Shown here: one piece after another, positions 43,071-51,986 of the stretch
Layout: each line of letters opens with the position of its first letter
How positions within the stretch are numbered: the stretch's first letter is position 1
Assembly (NCBI GenBank): GCA_964486055.1
Contig: CAZALE010000007.1
Span: 110,150 to 174,149, forward strand
Direction of reading: 5' to 3'
Source of the DNA: J014 sp964486055
GTDB lineage: Bacteria > Acidobacteriota > Blastocatellia > Pyrinomonadales > Pyrinomonadaceae
DNA length: 64,000 nt
Program-made: the position numbers and the translations under genes
The notes under the pieces: model-generated
Database searches by the model: none
What the model saw: the letters and a program-made list of their open reading frames with translations, nothing else
What the model was told of the DNA's origin: nothing

Positions 43071-43715
43071 TTATTTCAAATATAGCCCATACTTTACAAT
43101 GTAACGAGCTACGTTTTCGGGAACTAAATTTTTCCAATCTGTCTTGCCCTCTTTTATTATTCGCCTTATCTGCGTTGCGGATGCATTCGATTGAACTATA
43201 TCAGTAATATAAATCTTGAGAGCCTCTGAAACGGAGATTTGATATTTTCCTCTTACGTCTATGATTCGTCTGCGAATCTCTTCATTTACATGATCAAAAA
43301 CTATCGGGTAACCAGGGCGAGTAACTACGATTATGTTCACAATGGTTAATACTTCTTCCCAATCCCTCCATGTAGTTATCTCTTGCCATGAATCAGCACC
43401 GATTATAAAGAAAATCTGATAATCACTAAACTCCTTTAGCAGCCTATGGAGCGTCTGAATTGTATAAGGCTCTTTTGGATTTTCCAATTCGGTTTTTGAA
43501 ATCTCGATTTTTTCTTTATCACTTGTGGCTAATGCTAGCATTGCATATCGATCATATGCTGACGTAGGTTTTAAGTTCTTCTTATGCGGAGCATGAAAGG
43601 CCGGCACGAAAATGAGCTTTTGAAGATCAAATAAATCAATTAATCTTTCGGCTATTGTTAGATGTGCATTATGCACGGGATCAAATGAACCACCGTAAAA
43701 AGCCACTCTATTCAT
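43071..43715 (-). CDS. nadD: Nicotinate-nucleotide adenylyltransferase
   Basis: NadD adenylates nicotinate mononucleotide to deamido-NAD. The 214-residue protein shows the nucleotidyltransferase G-G-S-F-D-P-V-H-N-A-H motif at the N-terminus and the I-I-G-A-D-S-W, V-V-T-R-P-G-Y and S-A-T-Q-I-R-R motifs (the last being the family ISxTxIR motif). It starts two bases after the obg stop and precedes rsfS, a common bacterial arrangement. Confidence 0.96.
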   Translation of the reverse strand: MNRVAFYGGSFDPVHNAHLTIAERLIDLFDLQKLIFVPAFHAPHKKNLKPTSAYDRYAMLALATSDKEKIEISKTELENPKEPYTIQTLHRLLKEFSDYQIFFIIGADSWQEITTWRDWEEVLTIVNIIVVTRPGYPIVFDHVNEEIRRRIIDVRGKYQISVSEALKIYITDIVQSNASATQIRRIIKEGKTDWKNLVPENVARYIVKYGLYLK

Positions 43716-43717
43716 GT

Positions 43718-44734
43718 TTACCGCGAAACCAATTGAGATTCGTTAATTTTCTCAAGCTCTTCCCAGGTGGCTTCTAACAATTCCTTGATACCTCGATTAG
43801 CCACGGCTGAAATCGCTAGGAATCTACGATTATCATTTAATGCTCTGTCACGCAGCTTATCGATTTTACTTAAGTCGCTTACGGCATCGATTTTCGTCGC
43901 TACTACAATCTGCGCTCGTTGAATTAGCTCTTTGCTGTAATTCTCAAGCTCCCGGTTAATTATTTCATAATCTGAAACAGGATCTCTTTCTGACGAAACA
44001 TCCACTAAATGTAAGAGAATTTTAGTTCGCTCTATATGTCGCAGGAAACGGTCCCCGAGTCCTGCTCCTCTTGATGCACCCTCAATTAGCCCCGGAATAT
44101 CAGCAACAACAAATGTCCTGAAGTCTCCCAAGTTTACAACCCCTAGATGTGGCTCCAAAGTTGTGAATGGGTAATCAGCTATTTTTGGTTTAGCAGATGA
44201 AATTACGGAGATGAGAGTGGACTTTCCAGCGTTAGGAAAACCCACTAAACCTACGTCGGCGATTAACTTCAATTCAAGTCGCAAAATTTTCTTTTCGCCC
44301 GGCTGTCCACGCGTATGAAATCTTGGGGTTTGTCTCGTAGGTGTTGCAAATCTGGCATTACCAAGTCCACCTTTACCTCCTCGAGCAGCGAGAAAGCGCT
44401 GACCGTGTCTCGTAAAATCAAAAAGAAGTTCACCTGTTTCATCATCAAATACTTGTGTCCCTACCGGCACTTTTACGACGACATCAGCACCATTTCGGCC
44501 ATGTTTATTGGAACCCTCCCCATTTCTACCCCTCTCAGCCCTGTGCTCTGGATTATATTTTAAGTGCAACAGGGTATTTAATCCTTCGTCAGCCTCGAGC
44601 CAGACATCTCCACCTTTACCCCCATCGCCACCAGAAGGACCACCACGTGGAACAAACTTTTCCCTGCGAAAAGCCGTGACTCCGTTTCCACCGTCGCCCG
44701 CCTTCACCTTGATTTTTGCGCTATCAATAAACAT
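43718..44734 (-). CDS. obgE: GTPase ObgE/CgtA
   Basis: This conserved GTPase works in 50S ribosome assembly and stress control. The 338-residue protein has the glycine-rich Obg fold (residues 1-158, A-G-D-G-G-N-G and G-G-D-G-G-K-G-G-D-V-W repeats) and a G domain with G-F-P-N-A-G-K-S-T-L, D-I-P-G-L-I-E-G-A and A-T-K-I-D. It ends soon after the G domain, lacking the variable C-terminal domain of longer Obg proteins. I take the ATG at 44734, which overlaps the TGA of the DUF971 gene; a TTG one codon earlier is also in frame. Confidence 0.97.
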   Translation of the reverse strand: MFIDSAKIKVKAGDGGNGVTAFRREKFVPRGGPSGGDGGKGGDVWLEADEGLNTLLHLKYNPEHRAERGRNGEGSNKHGRNGADVVVKVPVGTQVFDDETGELLFDFTRHGQRFLAARGGKGGLGNARFATPTRQTPRFHTRGQPGEKKILRLELKLIADVGLVGFPNAGKSTLISVISSAKPKIADYPFTTLEPHLGVVNLGDFRTFVVADIPGLIEGASRGAGLGDRFLRHIERTKILLHLVDVSSERDPVSDYEIINRELENYSKELIQRAQIVVATKIDAVSDLSKIDKLRDRALNDNRRFLAISAVANRGIKELLEATWEELEKINESQLVSR

Positions 44735-45033
44735 CAATCTTCAGACACTAAGTTCTTTAAATATTCAAAGCTGTAGATTCCAGTCTCATGCCCATCAGAG
44801 AAGCGTAAGTTTATCGCATATCTTCCTACGAGCGATATATCTTCTATTTTTATATCCTGCTTTATCTGCTGATCATCCAAGATTCGCTCACCGGTCCATT
44901 CATTGATGCAACTAGCACATGGACAAGAACGGCGCAGTTTCAGAGCATCAAATGCATCTTCCTTACCATCATGCCAAATGACTTTTAGGAGGAATTGGGT
45001 TTCTAATATTATCTGCTTAGGTTCTTGGCTCAT
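44734..45033 (-). CDS. DUF971 domain protein
   Basis: A 99-residue protein with the fold of the N-terminal domain of gamma-butyrobetaine hydroxylase: V-I-W-H-D-G-K-E-D-A-F-D, then L-R-R-S-C-P-C-A-S-C, and the C-terminal R-Y-A-I-N-L-R-F-S-D-G-H-E-T-G-I-Y-S-F-E-Y-L. The C-x-C-x-x-C cluster is a likely metal or Fe-S site, and related stand-alone proteins have been linked to iron-sulfur handling. It overlaps the upstream membrane-protein gene by 17 bases and meets obg in TGATG, so translation is coupled. Confidence 0.88.
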   Translation of the reverse strand: MSQEPKQIILETQFLLKVIWHDGKEDAFDALKLRRSCPCASCINEWTGERILDDQQIKQDIKIEDISLVGRYAINLRFSDGHETGIYSFEYLKNLVSED

Positions 45034-45697
45034 ATCTACTTGCTGGAAAAATCTGCCGGTATATAAATGTAATAACAGCTAAACTTATTGGAAAAACAAA
45101 ATAGACTCCAATACAGCATGCTAAAAGACCTATTATTGAGAGTAGAAAGGATATCAATAATACATTCACAACCAAACCTAAGTTTGACCAAACCGCCTGC
45201 GAGCTAACCAAGATAGATTGTAATGCCGACATGTTTTTGTCAACAACTAGGAGAAATGAGAAAATCATGAGCGAATGCAAGCAAACCATCGACATGACGG
45301 CGAGAAAAGCAGCAATCATCCATACTGCGAGCACAAGCTGAGGAGAAAAATCAATATTTTTAATCAAGGCACTTAGTGTGAGAAGAAGAATTACAGTTAT
45401 AGCTATCGGAATGCTGGCAATAATAATAAGCAAAAGACTGGGTAGAAAATAACTAAAGCCGGCGAATAGCTTTCTAAATGAGGTATCTGGGTTTTCATTA
45501 TCTATTACATCGAGGCATGCTGCAAACATCGAACATATCATCACGCCGGAGAGAATACCATTACTAAAGGAACTTATCAGATTGGCGATCAGACAAAGAG
45601 CCACTAAGTACAAATAATTCTTTTTTATTCTTTGCCAGGCTTGCTTATAACATTCCATGGCAGAGATCTGGACTTGATTCATATACTCCTTGATCAT
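45017..45697 (-). CDS. Hypothetical polytopic membrane protein
   Basis: A 226-residue protein with five or six hydrophobic helices (about residues 29-60, 85-110, 120-150 and 170-215) and a short soluble N-terminus with A-W-Q-R-I-K-K-N-Y. The layout resembles DUF975 / glycerophosphodiester-phosphodiesterase-type membrane domains but I cannot assign it. It starts with an ATGA overlap on the upstream gene and overlaps DUF971 at its end, so it is firmly inside the obg operon. Confidence 0.75.
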   Translation of the reverse strand: MIKEYMNQVQISAMECYKQAWQRIKKNYLYLVALCLIANLISSFSNGILSGVMICSMFAACLDVIDNENPDTSFRKLFAGFSYFLPSLLLIIIASIPIAITVILLLTLSALIKNIDFSPQLVLAVWMIAAFLAVMSMVCLHSLMIFSFLLVVDKNMSALQSILVSSQAVWSNLGLVVNVLLISFLLSIIGLLACCIGVYFVFPISLAVITFIYRQIFPASRYEPRT

Positions 45698-46977
45698 TTC
45701 CTCCGCTCAATACTGATTTTAACTATTTCAGACGACAATATGGTTTTCGTATCGCCATCTTTAGTCAAAATTACCAGAGACTCATCATCGATTCTTAAAG
45801 TTAGAATCTCCTCCATTAGCTTTTCGTACTTTTTCCCATCTTTGAGAATGACAATCAACTTCATTCCAGATAGCGCTGAGTCACGACGTTTTAGATTCGG
45901 ATCCTCCGAGGTGGCAGTGTTTTTTGTATCAGTATTTTTCTTTGGAGATTTTTTCGTATTCGATTTGTTTTTATTAACGCCAACGACTTTTGGCTCGCTT
46001 TCAGTGGATTCATTTCTAGCCGTGTCGCTCTGAGGAGAGCTGAAGTCGATAGGTTTGTCTCTATCGACTCCACCCTCGATGGACTTGTTGTCAATGTATT
46101 TGTCGCTGCTCTCAGAATTCTTTTTGCTTCTGGTTTTATCTGACTGTTCGCTCCTAACAGAGTTTTTCTTTATGCTGCCCTGCTCATTACTCACAGACCT
46201 ATCCATCTCATTTTTTGATCGATCCTTTTTTGATAAATCCTCGTATTCAATCTGGCTGGGCTGCGATGTATTCTTAGCTACTTTGTTATAGTTTCTATCT
46301 TTATTCCCTGAGTTATCGGAATTTTCTTCTACCGTAGTCGAGTCTTTAGGCTCATCTCTTTTTCTCTTCTTCTTATCCTGAGCTTTATTCCTGTTTTGGG
46401 CAATCTTATCGATGCCAACCGATGCTTCTTCTTCAGTCGGAGCTTTTCGCTTTTTTGCTATGCTCTCACCAATTTGCTTGCCATTCTCTGGCATAGATGA
46501 TTGAGAGAGATTTTGATTATCAGCCTGGGGATTTTGATTGTCAGATTTGATAGCTACGAAGCTACCGGCAAATTTTACTTTGAAGGTAGCAGGAGAATCG
46601 TTCAAGGTACGTCCTTCAATTCTCAGAAGCAGCTTTTCTGGCTTTCGCAGATAAATAACTCTGCCCGTTTCAGTTTTTGAATTTGCTGAAAGAATAGTGA
46701 TTTTAGCCAGTGGACGCAAATTTTCCATTACAAAAACATCAATATCACCGTCAAAATTCTCCGCCTCGACGTTAATAAAAATATCGCCTTGTTCGCCCAT
46801 GAAAGAGTAGAAGTACCTTGTGAGTCTATCATCGCCGATAGGTCTTGGTTTTATTGAACCGACTATTTGATTGGAAGTAATTGGTGTTGGAGCTTCCTGA
46901 ATGGTCGATTGTGAAAATACCATTTTGCAGAGAATTAGACAAACTAGAAATGTTTCAGTTATGCGTCTTAACATCAT
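45694..46977 (-). CDS. Secreted protein with PPC-like domain and long charged disordered region
   Basis: This protein of about 427 residues has a signal peptide (hydrophobic run after M-M-L-R-R, cleavage near F-S-Q-S), then a beta-rich domain resembling bacterial pre-peptidase C-terminal domains (Y-F-Y-S-F-M-G-E-Q-G-D-I-F-I-N-V, D-G-D-I-D-V-F-V). A region of about 200 residues is very rich in Lys, Ser, Asn, Asp and Glu and is probably disordered. A C-terminal strand-rich tail of about 55 residues ends it. I choose the ATG at 46977, behind an AAGG; the frame opens further upstream inside the GNAT gene. Function unknown. Confidence 0.72.
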   Translation of the reverse strand: MMLRRITETFLVCLILCKMVFSQSTIQEAPTPITSNQIVGSIKPRPIGDDRLTRYFYSFMGEQGDIFINVEAENFDGDIDVFVMENLRPLAKITILSANSKTETGRVIYLRKPEKLLLRIEGRTLNDSPATFKVKFAGSFVAIKSDNQNPQADNQNLSQSSMPENGKQIGESIAKKRKAPTEEEASVGIDKIAQNRNKAQDKKKRKRDEPKDSTTVEENSDNSGNKDRNYNKVAKNTSQPSQIEYEDLSKKDRSKNEMDRSVSNEQGSIKKNSVRSEQSDKTRSKKNSESSDKYIDNKSIEGGVDRDKPIDFSSPQSDTARNESTESEPKVVGVNKNKSNTKKSPKKNTDTKNTATSEDPNLKRRDSALSGMKLIVILKDGKKYEKLMEEILTLRIDDESLVILTKDGDTKTILSSEIVKISIERRK

Positions 46978-47000
46978 CGAGGACCTTGAGAACAACTCTA

Positions 47001-47456
47001 TCATAACTCCTTGCGCCAATGAACAAGGCGAGATGTCTCACGATAGCCTAATTTAGCGTGAACAACAATGCTCACTTCGTTACCTATTTCTGAATCTGAG
47101 GCCATCTCGAGGCAACCCATACTCTTAGCCCAGCGCTCAGCTGTCTGAACTAAAGCCCTTCCGATACCATGACCCCTATACTCTGGCTCTACATACCATC
47201 CTTCTAAATATCCAACATTCTCCGTCAAGCAGTCTTCAGCAAATGGACGAATACTAGCTTCTAAAAATCCTACAATTTCTCCAGCAGAACCCTCCGCTAG
47301 TAACACCAGCTGGGTCTCTGGATTTTGATAGATTCCTACCATTTCCTCGCCGTGCTCTTCCTCACTTAACTCGTCCCACAGCTTTTTCCTCAGCCTCAGC
47401 CATGCAGGAAAATCTTTTCTCTCAACAGCCCTAATTTTAAACCTGGTCTCTGACAT
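47001..47456 (-). CDS. GNAT acetyltransferase, aminoglycoside 6'-N-acetyltransferase-like
   Basis: This 151-residue GNAT protein strongly resembles AAC(6')-I-type enzymes: W-L-R-L-R-K-K-L-W near the N-terminus, G-F-L-E-A-S-I-R-P, G-Y-L-E-G-W-Y-V, the acetyl-CoA loop R-G-H-G-I-G-R-A-L-V, E-M-A-S-D-S-E-I, and the C-terminal H-A-K-L-G-Y-R-E-T-S-R-L-V-H-W-R-K. AAC(6') enzymes acetylate the 6'-amine of kanamycin-group drugs. In an environmental housekeeping operon the natural substrate could be another amine, so resistance is a hypothesis. It is the first gene of the leftward obg block. Confidence 0.85.
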   Translation of the reverse strand: MSETRFKIRAVERKDFPAWLRLRKKLWDELSEEEHGEEMVGIYQNPETQLVLLAEGSAGEIVGFLEASIRPFAEDCLTENVGYLEGWYVEPEYRGHGIGRALVQTAERWAKSMGCLEMASDSEIGNEVSIVVHAKLGYRETSRLVHWRKEL

Positions 47457-47852
47457 TTCTAACCGATTTTAGCAAGCTTGACCGAAATCACCAAACATTT
47501 TCATTTTATAAAACCTTAAAATTTTTACGGAGAGTTATTTTAGTCTCTATTAATTTCAGAATTGCGGATTGAGTGGCCTCCGCAAGCATAACTTTAGCAC
47601 AACCCGGAAGTAGTTTGAATCTTAGGACGATTGCTCGAGTTTAAGTAAGAAGGTTACCGCGACATCAGTAGTAACCAGGGTTTTCTCTGCTACGATGATT
47701 CCTCTTTTCAATGCTTTTAGTAAAGTCAGAAAGATTATCTAAAGTACGGAAAAGCAGGAAATTTCAGGGAGGCAGAAAAGAAGAGACTATCCACAGCTAG
47801 AATTGCTATCTGAGGATAGCCTCCGTTAAGTCTTGTTTTTCCTCAATGTGGT
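47457..47852. other. Intergenic stretch of 396 bases, no gene recognised
   Basis: This lies between the phosphomannomutase stop and the start of the GNAT gene, both leftward. It should hold the promoter of the obg block. A perfect small hairpin, GCTATC-TGAG-GATAGC, occurs near 47803-47818, and TTGCGG/CCGCAA arms pair at 47562-47567 and 47580-47585. Neither is followed by a convincing T-run on the relevant strand. No RNA gene or riboswitch was recognised. Confidence 0.4.
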
Positions 47853-49211
47853 TTACTTGTTTGCGATGAGAGCTTTTAGTTTTTGCTCAACTTCAGTCTT
47901 GATTTTTTCAAGATTCTCTTGGTTATCTGCCTCGAAACGTAAGACAAGAACTGGTTGTGTATTAGAGGCACGGACTAATCCCCATCCATTCGGAAAGATT
48001 ATTCTTGCTCCATCGACTGTTATGACTTCGTGAGTCTTCTTAAATTCCTCGGTTAAAGCCTTTACAATTTCAAATTTCTTCTCCTCTGGGCACTCCATTC
48101 GGATCTCTGGAGTGTATACAGTTTTAGGAACATCTGCGATGAAATGTGAGAGAGGTTTTTCGCTATTAGACAAAATCTCAAGGAGTCTCGCACCTGCATA
48201 GATTGCATCATCATAACCAAAGTATCTATCAGCAAAAAATATGTGTCCGCTCATTTCTCCTGCCATTGCAGCCCCAGTTTCTTTCATCTTTGCTTTGATC
48301 AAAGAATGGCCGACTTTCCACATTATGGCATTACCACCATGCTTTTTTATGTCATCAAAAAGGGTTTGTGAACACTTAACCTCAGAGATAAAAGTAGCGC
48401 CAGGACGCTCTCTTAAGATTGCCCTGGAAAATATAATCATCAATTGGTCTCCCCAAATTATGCCTCCCTTTTCATCTACAACGCCGATTCTATCTCCATC
48501 TCCATCGAACGCAATGGCTAAATCAGCTTTATGTCGAGCAACTGCCTCTACTGCAAATCTCATATTTTCAACGACCGTAGGATCGGGATGATGATTCGGA
48601 AAATTGCTATCTGGCTCGCAAAACAGCTCTACAACGTCGCATCCCAAATCTTTGTAGATCGGAGCAGCTACGAATCCACCCATTCCATTTCCCCCGTCTA
48701 CCACTACTTTCAATCTTCTATTTCCAAGTTTTACATTGGATAACAAATATTCGCGATAAGATTTCAAGATATCTTTTTCTTCGTAAATCCCGCTGCCATC
48801 ACTTATGAAATCCCCGGATTCAGCAATTTTCCTTATTTCTTGTATTTGCTCGCCATAAATGCTAGTTTTACCCAGACATATCTTAAAACCATTGTTGTCC
48901 GCTGGATTGTGGCTACCAGTTATCATCACCCCTCCATCAACTTCCCAGTTGAACAGAGTAAAATACAGCACTGGCGTTGGTATCATACCAGCGTCTATAC
49001 AATCACATCCGCTCTCGGTAAGCCCTTTGACCATCAGATCGCGAAATTCGGGAGAGCTTGCGCGAGCGTCACGTCCGAGACTGACTTTTTTCGCTCCGTT
49101 ACGTCGAAAATATGTTCCGATGGCGCGTGCCAATTGATACACGGTTTCATGATTTAAATCTCTCCCCACAACACCTCTAATATCGTACTCACGGAAAATG
49201 TATGAATTCAT
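47853..49211 (-). CDS. Phosphomannomutase/phosphoglucomutase
   Basis: This alpha-D-phosphohexomutase interconverts mannose-6-phosphate and mannose-1-phosphate, and usually the glucose forms too. The 452-residue protein has F-R-E-Y-D-I-R-G at the start, the phosphoserine loop M-I-T-G-S-H-N-P, the Mg site D-G-D-G-D-R-I-G, the sugar loop G-E-M-S-G-H-I-F-F, and the C-terminal phosphate loop R-A-S-N-T-Q-P. The start at 49211 is supported by GAGAGGTG seven or eight bases upstream; a GTG three codons earlier is within that signal. It ends the mannose block and supplies ManC, whose gene is just upstream. Confidence 0.95.
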   Translation of the reverse strand: MNSYIFREYDIRGVVGRDLNHETVYQLARAIGTYFRRNGAKKVSLGRDARASSPEFRDLMVKGLTESGCDCIDAGMIPTPVLYFTLFNWEVDGGVMITGSHNPADNNGFKICLGKTSIYGEQIQEIRKIAESGDFISDGSGIYEEKDILKSYREYLLSNVKLGNRRLKVVVDGGNGMGGFVAAPIYKDLGCDVVELFCEPDSNFPNHHPDPTVVENMRFAVEAVARHKADLAIAFDGDGDRIGVVDEKGGIIWGDQLMIIFSRAILRERPGATFISEVKCSQTLFDDIKKHGGNAIMWKVGHSLIKAKMKETGAAMAGEMSGHIFFADRYFGYDDAIYAGARLLEILSNSEKPLSHFIADVPKTVYTPEIRMECPEEKKFEIVKALTEEFKKTHEVITVDGARIIFPNGWGLVRASNTQPVLVLRFEADNQENLEKIKTEVEQKLKALIANK

Positions 49212-49241
49212 TGCTTTCACCTCTCTTGGTAATAATATGCT

Positions 49242-50300
49242 TTAATACAGTCCGTCCCTACCATTTGCCTTGAGCAGCTCAGGAAATTTTTTGACTTTCT
49301 GAGAATGCTCTAAATCGGCAACCAGTAAAACATCGGAAGTATCAACAATAACTAATCCTTCGACTCCAAGCAAGCAGACCAAGCGATTTGACTGAGAGTA
49401 AACTAAATTTGCCTTTGACTCTAATAATAATGCATCTGCCAAAATCAGATTTTGATTCTCGTCACGTTCTTTTCTCAATTCATATAACGCAAGCCAACTA
49501 CCAACGTCGCTCCAACCAAAATCTGACTCTAACACATAGATCTGCCGTTGCGTTTTTTCCATCACAGCGTAATCAATCGAGATTGATGGCATTTTTTCAT
49601 AAGCTTCTTTCAGTATGGATTCATAATTTTCTAACTCAAGAGCTTCTTCAATCCTCTCTAGCTCTCTGTAGACATCTGGCATCAAATTTTTGATTTCCGA
49701 TAGTATGGTTTGGGCGGTAAATACAAAAATTCCACTATTCCAGAAATATTTTCCCTCTGAAACAAATTCAATAGCTTTATCGAGACTTGGCTTTTCAACA
49801 AATCGCCTTACTTCATAAATCTTTTTCTCAGCTGAGACTAGATCACCACGTTCTATGTAGCCGTAGCCCGTCTCCGGTCTTGTAGGAATTATTCCAAGGG
49901 TGACTATTGCTCCATCAATTGCCATCTCCGATGCAGTTTGAAGTTTTTCTTTAAATCTCTGCGGATCAGCTATGAAATGATCGGCTGGTAAGACAGCCAT
50001 CGGGACATTACCGTACTTACGGAGAACATGTATTGCCGAGAGCCCTATACAAGGAGCCGTGTTTTTTCCTATCGGCTCGGTTAATATTTCTACCTGCTCA
50101 CCCAGCAACTCCTTAACTTTCTCTCCATGCCTTTCGTTTGTCACCACATAGATATAATCTGCTAGGCTCTCAACGCGTGCTACGGTTTCCTCAAGCATCG
50201 TCTTATCACTTATTATTCTTAAGAATTGCTTCGGTAAATCTGCACGGCTTGCAGGCCAAAAGCGAGTCCCAGATCCCCCAGCCATTATTACAACAATCAT
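49242..50300 (-). CDS. manC: Mannose-1-phosphate guanylyltransferase (GDP-mannose synthase)
   Basis: This enzyme forms GDP-mannose from GTP and mannose-1-phosphate. The 352-residue protein has the pyrophosphorylase loop M-A-G-G-S-G-T-R-F-W-P-A-S, F-V-E-K-P, and D-Y-A-V-M-E-K, with F-G-W-S-D-V-G-S-W near residue 265. It lacks the fused C-terminal isomerase cupin of bifunctional ManC/AlgA proteins; that module is encoded separately at 51633-51986 in the same operon. Confidence 0.95.
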   Translation of the reverse strand: MIVVIMAGGSGTRFWPASRADLPKQFLRIISDKTMLEETVARVESLADYIYVVTNERHGEKVKELLGEQVEILTEPIGKNTAPCIGLSAIHVLRKYGNVPMAVLPADHFIADPQRFKEKLQTASEMAIDGAIVTLGIIPTRPETGYGYIERGDLVSAEKKIYEVRRFVEKPSLDKAIEFVSEGKYFWNSGIFVFTAQTILSEIKNLMPDVYRELERIEEALELENYESILKEAYEKMPSISIDYAVMEKTQRQIYVLESDFGWSDVGSWLALYELRKERDENQNLILADALLLESKANLVYSQSNRLVCLLGVEGLVIVDTSDVLLVADLEHSQKVKKFPELLKANGRDGLY

Positions 50301-50349
50301 AGTTCTTTTTTCCTCCTGATGATAAAGACTAACCTAAATATCACGAACA

Positions 50350-51636
50350 TTAATCGAGACTGTACTCACGAAGAAACTTCGAGTATAAGTTAGTCATATT
50401 CTTTAATGGAGCTTCATAGAAGCTCTTCTTATTCATTTCAGCCCATCTGAATCTATCTTCAAAGCGTTTTAACTCATGCATATCATCAAGGAATTGCCTT
50501 ACCTGAGCCACCGAAAGTTTCTCCTCTAGCTTCAAACTTGCAGTACCAGAAAGGTGAGAATCGTGCTGGACCGACTTTAATTTCGTTTCAGAAAGGCTTA
50601 AATTCATGTACCCGAAGTTTTCATCTTTTATTTTCCAAAATCCGAAATATCGCTCATGCAAAGCTAAATCGAATGGCGGCTTATTCCAGAGGCCCTGGGC
50701 ATAATCACTGTAACACCATACCATCGCACCAATAAGGTTGAATCTGTAAAGCAAGACTAGAGAGTCATAAATAAACCGTGCTACTTCAGCTTCGTTCAAA
50801 CTTGGTAAATTCGAGTCCAGATGATGCGGAATTGTCGGAAGCCCAAATTCTTCGAACAAAACAGGTTTTTCTCCAAGCCACTCAGTCAGCAACCCTAAGA
50901 AAGCGAGTAAAGATGAATCTGTAGCATTTCTAGAGCATTTAGCATATATCGGATAGCCATGCATACAAAGAAAATCACAAAATGCTGCTGCCTCCGCCGG
51001 ACCTAAGTTTCGATCTTCCTCTAAATCCTCCGTATGTAACCCTATGGTGATAGGATGGTTATCTATTCTACGAATTGTTTCAGTAATCTGCTCTAACCAT
51101 TTCTTAGCCGCAGTTTTATTAGATGGAACCACGCAATTTGAGCTTTCATTACCTAAATCCCAGGCCCATAGTGATCTATGATTTCTGAGCGCAGAGACAA
51201 CTTCGGTGACTAGAAACTTTTGTGCGTCTAAGATTTGCTGCTCCTGATACCAATTTTTTATATTGGCTTTTCTAATCTTACCGCTGGAAAAAATTCTGAA
51301 CCTGGATTCGGCATCTGAGCTCTCTTCTATTGCCCAGTTCGGAATCCAATTAACTCCGCTCATGTGTCCAGTGAAAAAGGTAACAATTATCTCCAGGCCA
51401 GCCGCAGTAGCCACATCAGCCACAGTCTCTAAATTTTTTAAAGATACATCTGAAACCTTGCGTGGTGCTGGCTGGAAGTCTTCCCAAATCAAAAATATTC
51501 TAACTGAATCGAAACCTGCTTTTTTTATCAGAGTGAAATCCGCCTCGACTTCTTGACGTTCGAAGTTTTGCCACCAATACATGGCTTTTCTTGCAGGAAA
51601 ATAGTTTATGCCGAGGCGGAATGATGCTTTACTCAT
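50350..51636 (-). CDS. Glycoside hydrolase family 5-like protein
   Basis: A 428-residue TIM-barrel protein of clan GH-A, similar to GH5-type cellulases and mannanases. The acid/base Glu is in W-D-L-G-N-E-S-S and the nucleophile Glu in L-F-E-E-F-G, with strand-end W-C-Y-S-D-Y near the C-terminus. No signal peptide is visible, so it is probably cytoplasmic, which is unusual for polymer-degrading GH5 and suggests action on an intracellular glycan or glycoside. It overlaps the cupin gene by four bases (ATGA). In this block a mannose-containing substrate is likely but not proven. Confidence 0.82.
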   Translation of the reverse strand: MSKASFRLGINYFPARKAMYWWQNFERQEVEADFTLIKKAGFDSVRIFLIWEDFQPAPRKVSDVSLKNLETVADVATAAGLEIIVTFFTGHMSGVNWIPNWAIEESSDAESRFRIFSSGKIRKANIKNWYQEQQILDAQKFLVTEVVSALRNHRSLWAWDLGNESSNCVVPSNKTAAKKWLEQITETIRRIDNHPITIGLHTEDLEEDRNLGPAEAAAFCDFLCMHGYPIYAKCSRNATDSSLLAFLGLLTEWLGEKPVLFEEFGLPTIPHHLDSNLPSLNEAEVARFIYDSLVLLYRFNLIGAMVWCYSDYAQGLWNKPPFDLALHERYFGFWKIKDENFGYMNLSLSETKLKSVQHDSHLSGTASLKLEEKLSVAQVRQFLDDMHELKRFEDRFRWAEMNKKSFYEAPLKNMTNLYSKFLREYSLD

Positions 51637-51986
51637 GCTCTTCCATAATCATCTTGAAGACGCACTATATCGTCTTCACCTAAATAGTCACCTCTTTGGA
51701 TTTCTATGAAAATGAGCGGAGCGCTCGATGGATTCTCAACTCTGTGAGCAGCTCCGATGGGAATGTCAATGTAATCTCCCACCTTCAAACGATGCTGCTG
51801 ACCGTCGAGAGTTACTAAGGCTTCACCGGCCACTATCATCCAATGTTCAGAACGACGAGAATGTTTTTGATAACTTAAACGTTTTCCAGGCAATACCTCG
51901 ATCCTTTTGACTTTATAACCATCGCCTTCATCCAAAACCGTGAAACTACCCCATGGTCTCTGATCGAATTTCGGGGAAACTTCCAT
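51633..51986 (-). CDS. Mannose-6-phosphate isomerase-type cupin (stand-alone)
   Basis: A 117-residue cupin equal to the C-terminal isomerase module of bifunctional ManC/AlgA proteins. Hallmarks are R-P-W-G-S-F, R-I-E-V-L-P-G-K-R-L-S-Y-Q-K-H-S-R-R-S-E-H-W with its metal-binding His/Glu, and G-A-A-H-R-V-E-N. It would turn fructose-6-phosphate into mannose-6-phosphate for the mutase. A strong Shine-Dalgarno sequence (AAGGAGGTGAT) precedes the ATG. It begins inside the 3' end of the upstream glycosyltransferase gene, overlapping it by 41 bases. Confidence 0.92.
   Translation of the reverse strand: MEVSPKFDQRPWGSFTVLDEGDGYKVKRIEVLPGKRLSYQKHSRRSEHWMIVAGEALVTLDGQQHRLKVGDYIDIPIGAAHRVENPSSAPLIFIEIQRGDYLGEDDIVRLQDDYGRA

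Noticed and set aside
44315..44906. Overlapping plus-strand frames rich in Pro, Ser and His
   Set aside because: They are antisense shadows of the glycine-rich Obg fold; composition follows from its repeats.
47803..47818. GCTATC-TGAG-GATAGC hairpin
   Set aside because: Perfect but short, with no T-run on the side needed for the leftward genes; kept only as a note in the intergenic entry.
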